A DNA stretch of 64,000 nucleotides from Planctomycetaceae bacterium (GTDB taxonomy: Bacteria > Planctomycetota > Planctomycetia > Planctomycetales > Planctomycetaceae): positions 62,001 through 126,000 of the forward strand of contig PBOJ01000124.1 in NCBI GenBank assembly GCA_002724315.1, given 5' to 3'. The position numbers and the translations under genes are program-made. The notes below the pieces were generated by a model. It made no database searches and was not told the origin of the DNA. It worked only from the letters and a program-made list of their open reading frames with translations. This document shows, piece by piece, positions 7,586 through 15,557 of this stretch; position 1 is the first letter of the stretch; the number at the start of each line of letters is the position of its first letter.

Positions 7586-9034
7586 TCAATGCGGCGGCGG
7601 TGGAGAATCCTGGTAGGCACGGGCCCGGAAGAGGAAATCGATGATGTTGCCCTCGTGTGGCTGCAGCCAGTTGAGCTGGATCGTCTTGACCTCGCCGATG
7701 TTCAGCCGATCGATGTTGGTGGCATCGAGGAACGACCGGCCCAAGGCCTCGTCGTCGGAGAGCAGCGATCCCACCAGCGTGTAACCGGCTTTTTCCAGAA
7801 ACTGGTCCTGGGGGCATTCGACCACGCTGCAGAAGGGGAACATGAACTCGGTGTTGGCCATCTCATCGTCGGGGTCGGTGACGTGGAGCACCGTGGGCCT
7901 CAGGAAGTCACAGCGTTCGTTCTGCACCAGCCGGTCGCCATCGCGGTACTGGTCGGTTGCCTCGGTCACCGCATCCGATTTGCATCCGTCGTCGATCTGA
8001 CCGCTCATCGCTTCGGCGGCCCCGGGGATCGTGAACGCGGCCAGCCCGCTCTCGGGGTTGTCCATCGGCAGTGGGGCCATGGGGCCCAACCGCTGAGCCA
8101 GGGCGTCGGCGATTTCGGCAGTATGCCGGCTGGCCCAGATGCCCGAACAGCTGATGCAGCTGCGACCGCTGTTGATGTAGACACTGTCGGCCATCAGGTC
8201 GATGTACTTTTCCCAGTCGTCGACCTTGTCGTCTCCGAGGAAAATCTTCGAGAACCCGGGGCCGTGGGCACTCACACGAGGATTGCCCACGTAGCGTTCG
8301 ATCGTGGCCAGGCCGCCAAAGATCACGCTCCGTTCGCAGGTCTCCAGCACCGCACTGCCCAGCTCGGGGCCCTTGGCAGTTCCGCCGGGGTAGATCGAGA
8401 TCGCCTCACGGGGAATCCCCGCCTTGGCGAATGCCTCGTACATCCGGAACGGTGTCCAGGGCTCCTGGGGACCGGGCTTGAGCACCAGGCCGATCTGGAG
8501 GGGGATCACCGGCAGCCACAGGGTGTGGACGCCGGGGCTGTTGGACGGCAACACCCAGCCGGCGGCGTTGCAGTTGGCCTGGTAGCTGACCATCACGTCC
8601 CGTTCCTCTTTGCCGTAACCGTCGCTGAGGATGTTGTAGGGAAGGCCGCGGGTCAGCGCGTCGAGGATCTGGTGCATGTTCTTCATCACGAAGGCGTTCT
8701 TCGTCATGTTCATGCGGCACATGTGTTCGGGCAGGCCCGTGGTGGCCGACTGCATCTTGCAGAAGTCGTCGGGCGACTGGTCGCCGTTGCCCAGTGGCAG
8801 CGTGTCGTTGACGTAGTATTCGCCCGCCGTGGCCATCATGTCGACGAGCTGTTCAATCGTGAATTCCCGCAGGATCTCGCGGGCGCGGCGGGCCTTCCGC
8901 ATGTCCATGCGGATCAGCCCGGCATTGGCCTCATGGACCTGTGCCAGGGTTTCTCCGCTCTCGAAGTGGACAACGTCCATCTTCTCCATACTCTCGTACG
9001 GCTCGCCCCAGCGAACGATGGGAATCTCGATCAT
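7586..9034 (-). CDS. Acylating-type aldehyde dehydrogenase / acyl reductase (LuxC-like role)
   Basis: A 482-residue aldehyde dehydrogenase superfamily protein. The cofactor region has GLVLKPGPQEPWTPF (Lys186), and INSGRSCISCSG holds the putative catalytic Cys293. The segment equivalent to the general-base Glu motif (ELGG) reads SAHGPG, so that Glu is absent, as in CoA-acylating dehydrogenases and acyl reductases such as EutE and LuxC. This favours acyl-thioester or acyl-AMP reduction over irreversible aldehyde oxidation. It follows the adenylate-forming ligase by 70 bases, so the pair may activate and reduce a carboxylic acid; alternatively it may consume the aldehyde made by the nearby decarboxylase. 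Substrate unknown. Confidence 0.8.
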   Translation of the reverse strand: MIEIPIVRWGEPYESMEKMDVVHFESGETLAQVHEANAGLIRMDMRKARRAREILREFTIEQLVDMMATAGEYYVNDTLPLGNGDQSPDDFCKMQSATTGLPEHMCRMNMTKNAFVMKNMHQILDALTRGLPYNILSDGYGKEERDVMVSYQANCNAAGWVLPSNSPGVHTLWLPVIPLQIGLVLKPGPQEPWTPFRMYEAFAKAGIPREAISIYPGGTAKGPELGSAVLETCERSVIFGGLATIERYVGNPRVSAHGPGFSKIFLGDDKVDDWEKYIDLMADSVYINSGRSCISCSGIWASRHTAEIADALAQRLGPMAPLPMDNPESGLAAFTIPGAAEAMSGQIDDGCKSDAVTEATDQYRDGDRLVQNERCDFLRPTVLHVTDPDDEMANTEFMFPFCSVVECPQDQFLEKAGYTLVGSLLSDDEALGRSFLDATNIDRLNIGEVKTIQLNWLQPHEGNIIDFLFRARAYQDSPPPPH

Positions 9035-9104
9035 GATCCTGTCCTTGGTCTCTTAGTGCCGAAAGTGGCACGGGTCTGATGGGGAGGGTGCGGCTGGACG
9101 CGTC

Positions 9105-10208
9105 CTAGTACACACCGACTGTGGTCGTTTTGGCAAAGACGTGGAAGGGTCTCACGCTGCTGACACCGTCCCACGGGTACTTCTCGTGTGGCTCTTCTCG
9201 CTCGCCCTCGTCCCGTTCAAGGAATCCGGGGATGAACAACTCGTCGGTCAACGTGTACAGCTTCACTCGACCGGTCCCGCCGGGCTCGACCACCTGCGTG
9301 TGGTCGTCGAAGTCGACCACTTCGACCACGGCCCGCGGTTGCGGAGCGTAGTAGGTGATCTTGTAGTCATCGGCCGGGTCAAACGGCTTGCCGCAGGCCA
9401 GCCCCATCAGCGTGTTGCCGTATGTCGGAGTGATGTAGACATCCGGACCCAGCAGTTCCTCACGGGCAAAGCGATACCACTGCGGAGTGAACTCGGTGCC
9501 GCCGCAGAAGATTCCGGTGATCCCCGCCTCCTTGACACTCGAGCCGTTGTCGATCAATCGCAGGGCCAGGGCTTCCAGCAGTTTCGGTGTCGAAAAGGCG
9601 CACTTGATGTCGTGACCGGCCTCGAGCACGGTCATTGCCTGGTCGATCACGTGCGCGGCGTAGTCCTTGGCCTCCTCGGTCTTGCCCTTCTTGAGCAGTT
9701 TGACCACCCAGCGGGGATCGAGGTCGACACAGAAACAGATTCCTCCACGGTGCTGCGCCAGGTGCTCCACGGCCAACCGCAGTCGGCGGGGACCCGAGGG
9801 GCCCAGCATCAGCCAGTTCGAGCCCGGGGGAAACATCTCATCGGGAAGCGTTTCGCTGAACAATTCGTAGTCGATCCGGAAGTCGTCCATCACGACCCGA
9901 GACTTCGGGGTCCCGGTGGTGCCGCCGGTCTCGAAGACATAGGCCGGCTTGTCGGCCAGGCCCTTGGGGATCCACCTCTGCACCGGACCACCCCGCAGAG
10001 AGTCGTCCTCGAACAGGGGGAACTTCTTCAGATCGTCAAAGCAGGTGACATCGGTGAGGGGGTCGAATCCGAGGTCCCCGGCCTGGTCCAGCCAGAAAGG
10101 GGATCCGGTTTCGGGATTGAAATGCCACTGCACCATCTTGACGGTGTGGGCGTCCAGGGCCTCCTTGGCCTCGGTTACCTGGGTCGCTAGATCACTCACG
10201 GGTCTCAT
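9105..10208 (-). CDS. Adenylate-forming ligase, PaaK/LuxE-like
   Basis: A 367-residue member of the ANL (AMP-forming) superfamily. AYVFETGGTTGTPKS (89-103) is the ATP-binding P-loop of phenylacetate-CoA ligase and LuxE-type acyl-protein synthetases, and the later FCGGTEFTPQWYRFA, YITPTYGNTLMG and GTGRVKLYTLTDELFIPGF match adenylation motifs A4-A7. The protein is shorter than PaaK (about 430) and close to LuxE (about 370), with only a reduced C-terminal lid. It would activate a carboxylate as acyl-AMP for transfer to a thiol. It is the first gene of the minus-strand group and directly precedes the acylating-type dehydrogenase. No biosynthetic partner gives away its acid substrate. Confidence 0.8.
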   Translation of the reverse strand: MRPVSDLATQVTEAKEALDAHTVKMVQWHFNPETGSPFWLDQAGDLGFDPLTDVTCFDDLKKFPLFEDDSLRGGPVQRWIPKGLADKPAYVFETGGTTGTPKSRVVMDDFRIDYELFSETLPDEMFPPGSNWLMLGPSGPRRLRLAVEHLAQHRGGICFCVDLDPRWVVKLLKKGKTEEAKDYAAHVIDQAMTVLEAGHDIKCAFSTPKLLEALALRLIDNGSSVKEAGITGIFCGGTEFTPQWYRFAREELLGPDVYITPTYGNTLMGLACGKPFDPADDYKITYYAPQPRAVVEVVDFDDHTQVVEPGGTGRVKLYTLTDELFIPGFLERDEGEREEPHEKYPWDGVSSVRPFHVFAKTTTVGVY

Positions 10209-10357
10209 TCTCCGCTGGCAGCCTGTGCTGTCTGAAGGCGAAACCCTGGCCGAACTGGCTGCAGGGCTGTCAGATTCCTTCGCGAAACGACTATCTTAGA
10301 TACCTTCAGCCACAATGCAAACTACGCCCCAAAAGGTGGGGGTGAGGAGCCTTCAGG

Positions 10358-11704
10358 ATGTGCTTCAACGTCTTCCTCCCGCAAAACCAGTTGGCTCGCT
10401 GCGGAAGGGCCGGACTCGGGCTGATTCTCGTCGTGGCCATGGCCGCCGTACCGGTTCGGACATCAGCTGCCGAGAAGCTCGGTGAGCTCGACAAGTACGT
10501 GCGGGCCCCCGAGACCGCCTACAAGTGGACGCTCGAGGCCACCGATCTGACCGACCGTGGCCGCGTGCATCGACTGAAGCTGGTGTCCCAAACGTGGCAG
10601 GGAATCACCTGGCAGCATCGGCTGCTGATTCTCGAGCCAGCCCGGCTTGTCCACGATCACCAGGTGCTGTTGTTCATCACCGGTGGATCAACCGGTCGCG
10701 AACCGTCTTCCGATGACCTGGTCCGGTACGGGCAACTGGCCCGGTACTGCGCGGCCCGGGTCGCGGTGCTTTACCAGGTGCCCAACCAGCCTCTGCTGGG
10801 CAACAAGTCCGAGGACGACCTGATCAGTGAGACGTTCCTGAGGCATTTGAAAACCGGGGATCCGACCTGGCCGTTGCTGTTCCCGATGGTCAAGAGTGCC
10901 GTGCGGGCGATGGACGCGGTACAGGAAGTGGCCCGGCAGAAGTGGAAGACCGAGGTCAAGGGGTTCGTGGTCACCGGAGCCTCGAAGCGTGGCTGGACAA
11001 CCTGGTTGACGGCGGCCGTCGACAAGCGGGTGGTGGGCCTGGCACCGTTGGTGATCGACACGTTGAACATGCCCGTGCAGGTCAAGCACCAGAAGCGGCA
11101 GTGGGGCAAGTTCAGCCGCCAGATCGAGGACTACACCAGCAAGGGCTTGATCGCGTTGCTCGAGAAGAAACCCGATCTGCCGCTGTGGAAATCCGTTGAT
11201 CCCTACGCCTACCGTGAGCGGCTGACCCAGCCGAAGCTGATCGTCAACGGAACCAACGACCCCTACTGGTGTGTCGACGCCCTGAACAACTACTGGAAGG
11301 ATCTCGTCGGTCCCAAGTACGCCCTGTACATCCCCAATGCCGGACACGGATTGCAGGGTGGCGAACGTCAGTTGCGGGCCACGCTGGCGATGTTCTTCCG
11401 ATCGCTTGCGACCGGTCAACGCATGCCGCGGATTGCCTGGAAGCACGAGGACCAGCCGGGCGGGTTGCGGCTGGAGATCCGGTCGGACCCGGCCCCGGTC
11501 GCCGGGAAACTCTGGTCGGCTCGCAGCCCGACGTTCGACTTCCGCAAGTCGAAGTTTCGCTCGACCGAACTGCAACGCGATGGCGAGCGTCTGTACGGCG
11601 ACGTGCAGTTGGAGGCCGGCAGCCACGTGGTGATTTACGGTCACCTGGTCTACCGGATCGGCGATCTGCAGTACGGTCTCTCGACACAGGTTCGAGTGAA
11701 ATAG
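10358..11704 (+). CDS. Secreted PhoPQ-activated pathogenicity-related (PqaA-type) alpha/beta hydrolase
   Basis: A 448-residue protein with an N-terminal signal segment (GLGLILVVAMAAVPVRTSAAE, about 19-39). The middle matches the PqaA family: LLFITGGSTGREP near the oxyanion region, FVVTGASKRGWTTWLTA carrying the nucleophile Ser in GASKRG, VNGTNDPYWCVDA with the Asp, and YIPNAGHGLQG with the His. A C-terminal domain of about 100 residues is probably a beta-sandwich. Family members are secreted hydrolases of unknown substrate, named for PhoPQ control in Salmonella; there is no evidence of such control here. The gene is divergent from the ligase gene with a 149-base spacer and convergent with folK. 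Confidence 0.85.
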   Translation: MCFNVFLPQNQLARCGRAGLGLILVVAMAAVPVRTSAAEKLGELDKYVRAPETAYKWTLEATDLTDRGRVHRLKLVSQTWQGITWQHRLLILEPARLVHDHQVLLFITGGSTGREPSSDDLVRYGQLARYCAARVAVLYQVPNQPLLGNKSEDDLISETFLRHLKTGDPTWPLLFPMVKSAVRAMDAVQEVARQKWKTEVKGFVVTGASKRGWTTWLTAAVDKRVVGLAPLVIDTLNMPVQVKHQKRQWGKFSRQIEDYTSKGLIALLEKKPDLPLWKSVDPYAYRERLTQPKLIVNGTNDPYWCVDALNNYWKDLVGPKYALYIPNAGHGLQGGERQLRATLAMFFRSLATGQRMPRIAWKHEDQPGGLRLEIRSDPAPVAGKLWSARSPTFDFRKSKFRSTELQRDGERLYGDVQLEAGSHVVIYGHLVYRIGDLQYGLSTQVRVK

Positions 11705-11713
11705 CGGCCGGGG

Positions 11714-12436
11714 TCAGCAGCTGCCGGGGGACGTGTCCGTCGGTGATTTTCGCTCGGGCCAGCCGGGGATCTCCTCTGCCAGTTCCACGCTTCCGGTGGC
11801 AGCGGTGAGGACGTCGACGAGCGGGTCAGGCGGGCGCGGGTTGCCGGGCAAGGCCAGTCCGCAGTCCTCGACCGCTGCCGGATCCGCCACCCATTCGATT
11901 TCGGGAAACCGCCCGCTCCACTCGGCGATCCTGTCCCGGCGGTCGTCCATGTCGAGCCACACGGGAAGAGGACGAGCCATCAAGCGTTCTCGGAGCTGGT
12001 CAAACGTGAGTTGCCAGGCCGGGTGCCGGGTCGAGCCGGCAATGCGACAGACGGGGTCGAGTACGAAGCGTCGGTACCAGCAGCCGGGGTGGGGCACCCG
12101 AAGGCGTTCTTCTTCGAGCACCAGATCGCCGAAGGTGACCAGGTCCAGATCGACGCTGCGAGGGGCCCATGTGGCGTGATCGGCGGGCCGGCCCAGGGAG
12201 ATCTCGATTTCCTTGGTTGTTTCCAGCAACCGGGCCGGTTCCATCGCGGTGGACAGGGCAGCCGCGGCGTTGAGATAGGGGGCCCCGGCATCTTCGCCGA
12301 CCGGTTCCGTGACGAAACAGCGGCTGACGGCCGAGATGTCGATGTCGGGATGGGCGGCCAGCCGTCCCAGCGCCGCAGCAAACGTGTCGCCCACGTCACC
12401 GATGTTGCCTCCCAGGGCGATCAGGCACTCGATCAT
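11714..12436 (-). CDS. folK: 2-amino-4-hydroxy-6-hydroxymethyldihydropteridine pyrophosphokinase with C-terminal extension
   Basis: HPPK transfers pyrophosphate from ATP to the pterin precursor of folate (and of methanopterin-like cofactors). The first 160 residues show the family pattern ALGGNIGD at the start, RCFVTEPVG, PYLNAAAAL and the signature APRSVDLDLVTFGD, with the HPGCWYRRFVLDP substrate region. The remaining 80 residues (from about 160) are not part of HPPK; they begin PLPVWLDMDDRRDRIAEW and end in a Pro/Ser-rich tail, and I do not recognise them. It is divergent from infA and has no other folate genes nearby. Confidence 0.9.
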   Translation of the reverse strand: MIECLIALGGNIGDVGDTFAAALGRLAAHPDIDISAVSRCFVTEPVGEDAGAPYLNAAAALSTAMEPARLLETTKEIEISLGRPADHATWAPRSVDLDLVTFGDLVLEEERLRVPHPGCWYRRFVLDPVCRIAGSTRHPAWQLTFDQLRERLMARPLPVWLDMDDRRDRIAEWSGRFPEIEWVADPAAVEDCGLALPGNPRPPDPLVDVLTAATGSVELAEEIPGWPERKSPTDTSPGSC

Positions 12437-12561
12437 TGCCGTCCGACTCTCACTCGGGTTTGTTGCTGTCCCGGACGGTGAATCATCCTAGTCGTCTCTT
12501 CCGGACTGCTCAACGGGCCGAGATGCGACCCCGGCCGGTGATCGTTGCAGGCAGTCTGGTG

Positions 12562-12591
12562 TTGGTCGAGAGGTGCTGCCGGTGATATAAT
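12562..12591 (+). promoter_or_regulatory. Sigma-70-type promoter of infA
   Basis: A perfect TATAAT at 12586-12591 is preceded by TTGGTC at 12562-12567 with an 18-base spacer. This places the start of transcription near 12598 and gives a leader of about 45 bases before infA. GAGAGGA at 12626-12632 is the ribosome binding site. Confidence 0.65.
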
Positions 12592-12642
12592 CCGCCCCGT
12601 CACACAAACGAACATCACTCTACCCGAGAGGACGATTTGCCC

Positions 12643-12861
12643 ATGGCCAAAGAAGAGGCCATCGAAGCTGAAGGCAACGTGGTCGAGGCCCTGGCCAACA
12701 CGCAGTTTCGTGTCAAACTCGACAACGACCACGTCGTGATGTGCCACGTCGCCGGCAAGATGCGGAAGCACTTCATCCGCATCGTGCCCGGTGATCGAGT
12801 GATCGTTGAGATCTCACCCTACGATCTCAACCGGGGTCGAATCGTCTATCGCGAGAGGTAG
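12643..12861 (+). CDS. infA: Translation initiation factor IF-1
   Basis: A 72-residue S1-like OB-fold protein that binds the 30S A-site during initiation. The sequence is typical throughout: [36 protein letters not shown] and [19 protein letters not shown] 12643 is chosen over an in-frame TTG two codons upstream because the resulting N-terminus matches the family and GAGAGGA lies ten bases upstream. It is not in a ribosomal protein operon here; it has its own promoter and is followed by rnhA after 29 bases, so the two may be co-transcribed. Confidence 0.97.
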   Translation: MAKEEAIEAEGNVVEALANTQFRVKLDNDHVVMCHVAGKMRKHFIRIVPGDRVIVEISPYDLNRGRIVYRER

Positions 12862-12890
12862 CCGGTCACGGTCCGGGGGCGTGTGAGTTG

Positions 12891-13352
12891 ATGTCGCGGG
12901 TCCAGTTGTTCACCGACGGAGCCTGCCGGGGCAATCCCGGTCCGGGTGGTTGGGCTTTCCTGCTGAAACATCCGGCCTCCGGGACGGAGAAGGAAGTCTC
13001 CGGCGGCGATGCGGCGACGACCAACAACCGGATGGAACTGCAGGCGGTGATCGAGGGCTTGCGGGCGTTGAAGCGGCCGTCGGAAGTCGAAGTGATCACC
13101 GACAGCGTCTACGTTGCCAAGGGGGCCTCGGAGTGGATGCCCGGCTGGAAGTCCAACGGCTGGCGTCGGCGTGAGGGGAAGAGTTTCAAACCGGTCAAGA
13201 ATGTCGAGTTGTGGCAGGACATGGACGATCTTCTTGCCCGGCACGACGTTCACTTCACCGTCGTCAAGGGTCATAGCGGTCATCCCGAGAACGAGCGGTG
13301 TGACGAGTTGGCCGTGGCCGCGTCCCACCAGTTCGACCCCGCCGACGCCTGA
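12891..13352 (+). CDS. rnhA: Ribonuclease HI
   Basis: Degrades the RNA strand of RNA-DNA hybrids. The 153-residue length is normal. All four carboxylates are present: Asp9 (FTDGACRGNPGPGG), Glu49 (NNRMEL), Asp71 (VITDSVYV) and Asp138 (ENERCDELA), together with the flexible-loop His128 (VKGHSGHPEN). The basic handle region WKSNGWRRREGKSFKPVKN is also present, as in the E. coli enzyme. ATG 12891 is preferred over the adjacent TTG at 12888. It lies between infA and recG on the same strand, so this may be a small nucleic-acid operon. Confidence 0.96.
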   Translation: MSRVQLFTDGACRGNPGPGGWAFLLKHPASGTEKEVSGGDAATTNNRMELQAVIEGLRALKRPSEVEVITDSVYVAKGASEWMPGWKSNGWRRREGKSFKPVKNVELWQDMDDLLARHDVHFTVVKGHSGHPENERCDELAVAASHQFDPADA

Positions 13353-13428
13353 GCCGGGGTCCCGGCGACCGCGCGACCGGCCAACTCGTTAGGATAGTGG
13401 CCCACGACACCCCCAGCCGTGCGAGGTC

Positions 13429-15510
13429 ATGGACGAGTCCCCTCTGCAGACCCAGGTGAGATTCCTGCCCGGCGTGGGGCCGGTCCGCGCCGAGAGCCTG
13501 CAGCGGCTGGGGATCGAAACGGTCGAGGATCTGCTGTGGCACCTGCCCCGGGACCTGGTCGATCTGACCGAGGTGCGTCGCGTGGGAGAACTGGAACCGG
13601 ACATCCTGCAGACGGTGCGGGGAGAAGTGGTTGAACTGGACGATCGCAGGATTCGGGGTGGTCGACGGATGGCGTCGGTGGTCATCGACAGCGGCGACGA
13701 GTTCCTGAAAGCCACGTGGTTCAACCAGAGCTGGGTGCTGGGCAAGGTCCGCCACGGAGATGCGGTACTGTTTTCGGGCAAGCCCAAACGCCGGGCGGGG
13801 CGGTGGGAGATGACACACCCGCGGATCCAGGTCATCGACGCCGACGATCTCGAGGCTCACGGCGGCCTGTTGCCCAAGTATCCCCTGACCGACGGGGTGA
13901 CGATGGAGGTGATGCGGCGGGTCACCCGTGATGCGGTGGATCGGTTTGTCGAGCATGTCGAAGACCCGATTCCCGAGACGTGGTGGGAACGGTTTGGCGT
14001 CGTCGGTCTCCATGAGGCGTTGGCCGGAGTGCATCGTCCCGAATCGGTCGACGATTACATCGCGGCACGTCGGCGGTTGATCTTTGACGACCTGCTGGAA
14101 TTCCTGCTCGGGCTGGCGCTGCGCCGCCGCGCGTGGCGAGAGGCGGGACGATCGCCGAGGTTGCCGGTATCGGCCAAGATCGACTCGAGAATCCGCCGAC
14201 GGTTTCCCTTCGAGTTGACAGGCGGTCAGGAGCGGGCTGTCGGGGAGATCGTCGCCGACCTCGATGACGACCACGCCATGCACCGGCTGTTGCAGGCCGA
14301 TGTCGGAGCGGGCAAGACCGCAGTCGCCCTCTACGCGATGCTGGTGGCCATCGCTGCCGAGCACCAGGCGGTTTTGATGGCTCCGACCGAACTGCTGGCC
14401 AGGCAGCACTGGCAGACGATCGAGGGTTTGCTGGAGGGCAGCCGGGTGGATCGGGTGTTGCTGACCGGACACCTGTCGGCTGCCGCCCGTCGCGAAACTC
14501 TCCAACGGATTGCCGCTGGGGACATCCAACTGATTATCGGCACCCATGCGGTGATCCAGCAGGATGTCGAATTTGCTTCCCTGGGACTGGCTGTGATCGA
14601 CGAACAACACAAGTTCGGAGTGATCCAGAGATCGCGGTTCACCGACGAGGACCGGGAGGTCTCGCCGCACGTGCTGGTGATGACCGCCACCCCGATTCCA
14701 CGCAGCCTGTGTCTGACCCAGTTCGGGGACCTGGATGTCACCACCATCGATGACCTGCCGCCCGGTCGCCAACCGGTGGTGACCAGTGTGATCTGGGACG
14801 ATGCGACTCGGCAGAAGGCCTGGGGGTTTGTTCGAGAGCAGGTCACCGCGGGACGACAGGCATTCGTGGTCTGTCCGAGGATCGATGCGGGTGAGGAGAC
14901 CGGCGAAGGGATGGGTGTCGAACAGACGTGGCAAAGACTCGGTGAGAACGAACTGGCGGGGATTTCGATCGGGCTGGTTCACGGTCGGCTGGACATCGAC
15001 GAGAAGGCCGCAGCGATGCAGGACTTTCGCGATGGGCGAACCCGCGTGCTGGTGGCAACCACGGTGGTCGAAGTCGGTGTCGACGTGCCCAACGCAACGT
15101 TGATGGTTGTTCACCAGGCCGAACGATTCGGGTTGAGCCAATTGCATCAGCTGCGTGGTCGGATCGGCCGCGGATCCTACCAGGGATACTGCTTTCTGAT
15201 GGCAGGTCGGCAGGACGAGACAGCCGCTGTACGCCTGGAGGTACTCGATCAGCACGCCGACGGATTTTCGGTGGCCGAGGCCGATTTTTTGTTGAGGGGG
15301 CCCGGTGACGTACTGGGTGTGCGGCAGCACGGCGAGTTGCCTCTGCGGGTTGCTGACCTGGTCAAAGATCGTGAATTGCTCGAGGAGACGCGGGCGATCG
15401 CATTCGACCTGGTGCGGACCGGTGAAGTGGACGGCGATGAGGCGGGCCCTCTGCGGCGTAGGGTTCAGGAGCGGTTCGGCGAACTGATGGAGTTGCCGCA
15501 GACCGGTTGA
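13429..15510 (+). CDS. recG: ATP-dependent DNA helicase RecG
   Basis: A 693-residue branch-migration helicase that processes stalled forks and Holliday junctions. The N-terminal wedge/OB region starts FLPGVGPVRAESLQRLGI. The motor has Walker A LLQADVGAGKTAVALYAM, motif Ia MAPTELLARQHW, the DEQH box in LAVIDEQHKFGV, motif III VMTATPIPRSL, and motifs V/VI VATTVVEVGVDVPNAT and QLHQLRGRIGRG. The C-terminal region FLLRGPGDVLGVRQHGELPL is also typical. Complete, with no missing motif. It lies 76 bases after rnhA on the same strand. Confidence 0.97.
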   Translation: MDESPLQTQVRFLPGVGPVRAESLQRLGIETVEDLLWHLPRDLVDLTEVRRVGELEPDILQTVRGEVVELDDRRIRGGRRMASVVIDSGDEFLKATWFNQSWVLGKVRHGDAVLFSGKPKRRAGRWEMTHPRIQVIDADDLEAHGGLLPKYPLTDGVTMEVMRRVTRDAVDRFVEHVEDPIPETWWERFGVVGLHEALAGVHRPESVDDYIAARRRLIFDDLLEFLLGLALRRRAWREAGRSPRLPVSAKIDSRIRRRFPFELTGGQERAVGEIVADLDDDHAMHRLLQADVGAGKTAVALYAMLVAIAAEHQAVLMAPTELLARQHWQTIEGLLEGSRVDRVLLTGHLSAAARRETLQRIAAGDIQLIIGTHAVIQQDVEFASLGLAVIDEQHKFGVIQRSRFTDEDREVSPHVLVMTATPIPRSLCLTQFGDLDVTTIDDLPPGRQPVVTSVIWDDATRQKAWGFVREQVTAGRQAFVVCPRIDAGEETGEGMGVEQTWQRLGENELAGISIGLVHGRLDIDEKAAAMQDFRDGRTRVLVATTVVEVGVDVPNATLMVVHQAERFGLSQLHQLRGRIGRGSYQGYCFLMAGRQDETAAVRLEVLDQHADGFSVAEADFLLRGPGDVLGVRQHGELPLRVADLVKDRELLEETRAIAFDLVRTGEVDGDEAGPLRRRVQERFGELMELPQTG

Positions 15511-15557
15511 GGTGAGACGATGGTCGATTCCTCGGTTGGAAGTGGGAGACGACGCTG

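Noticed and set aside
7589-9079. Open frame of 496 codons on the plus strand over the aldehyde dehydrogenase
   Set aside because: Mirror of the real gene; it lacks domains and a ribosome binding site.
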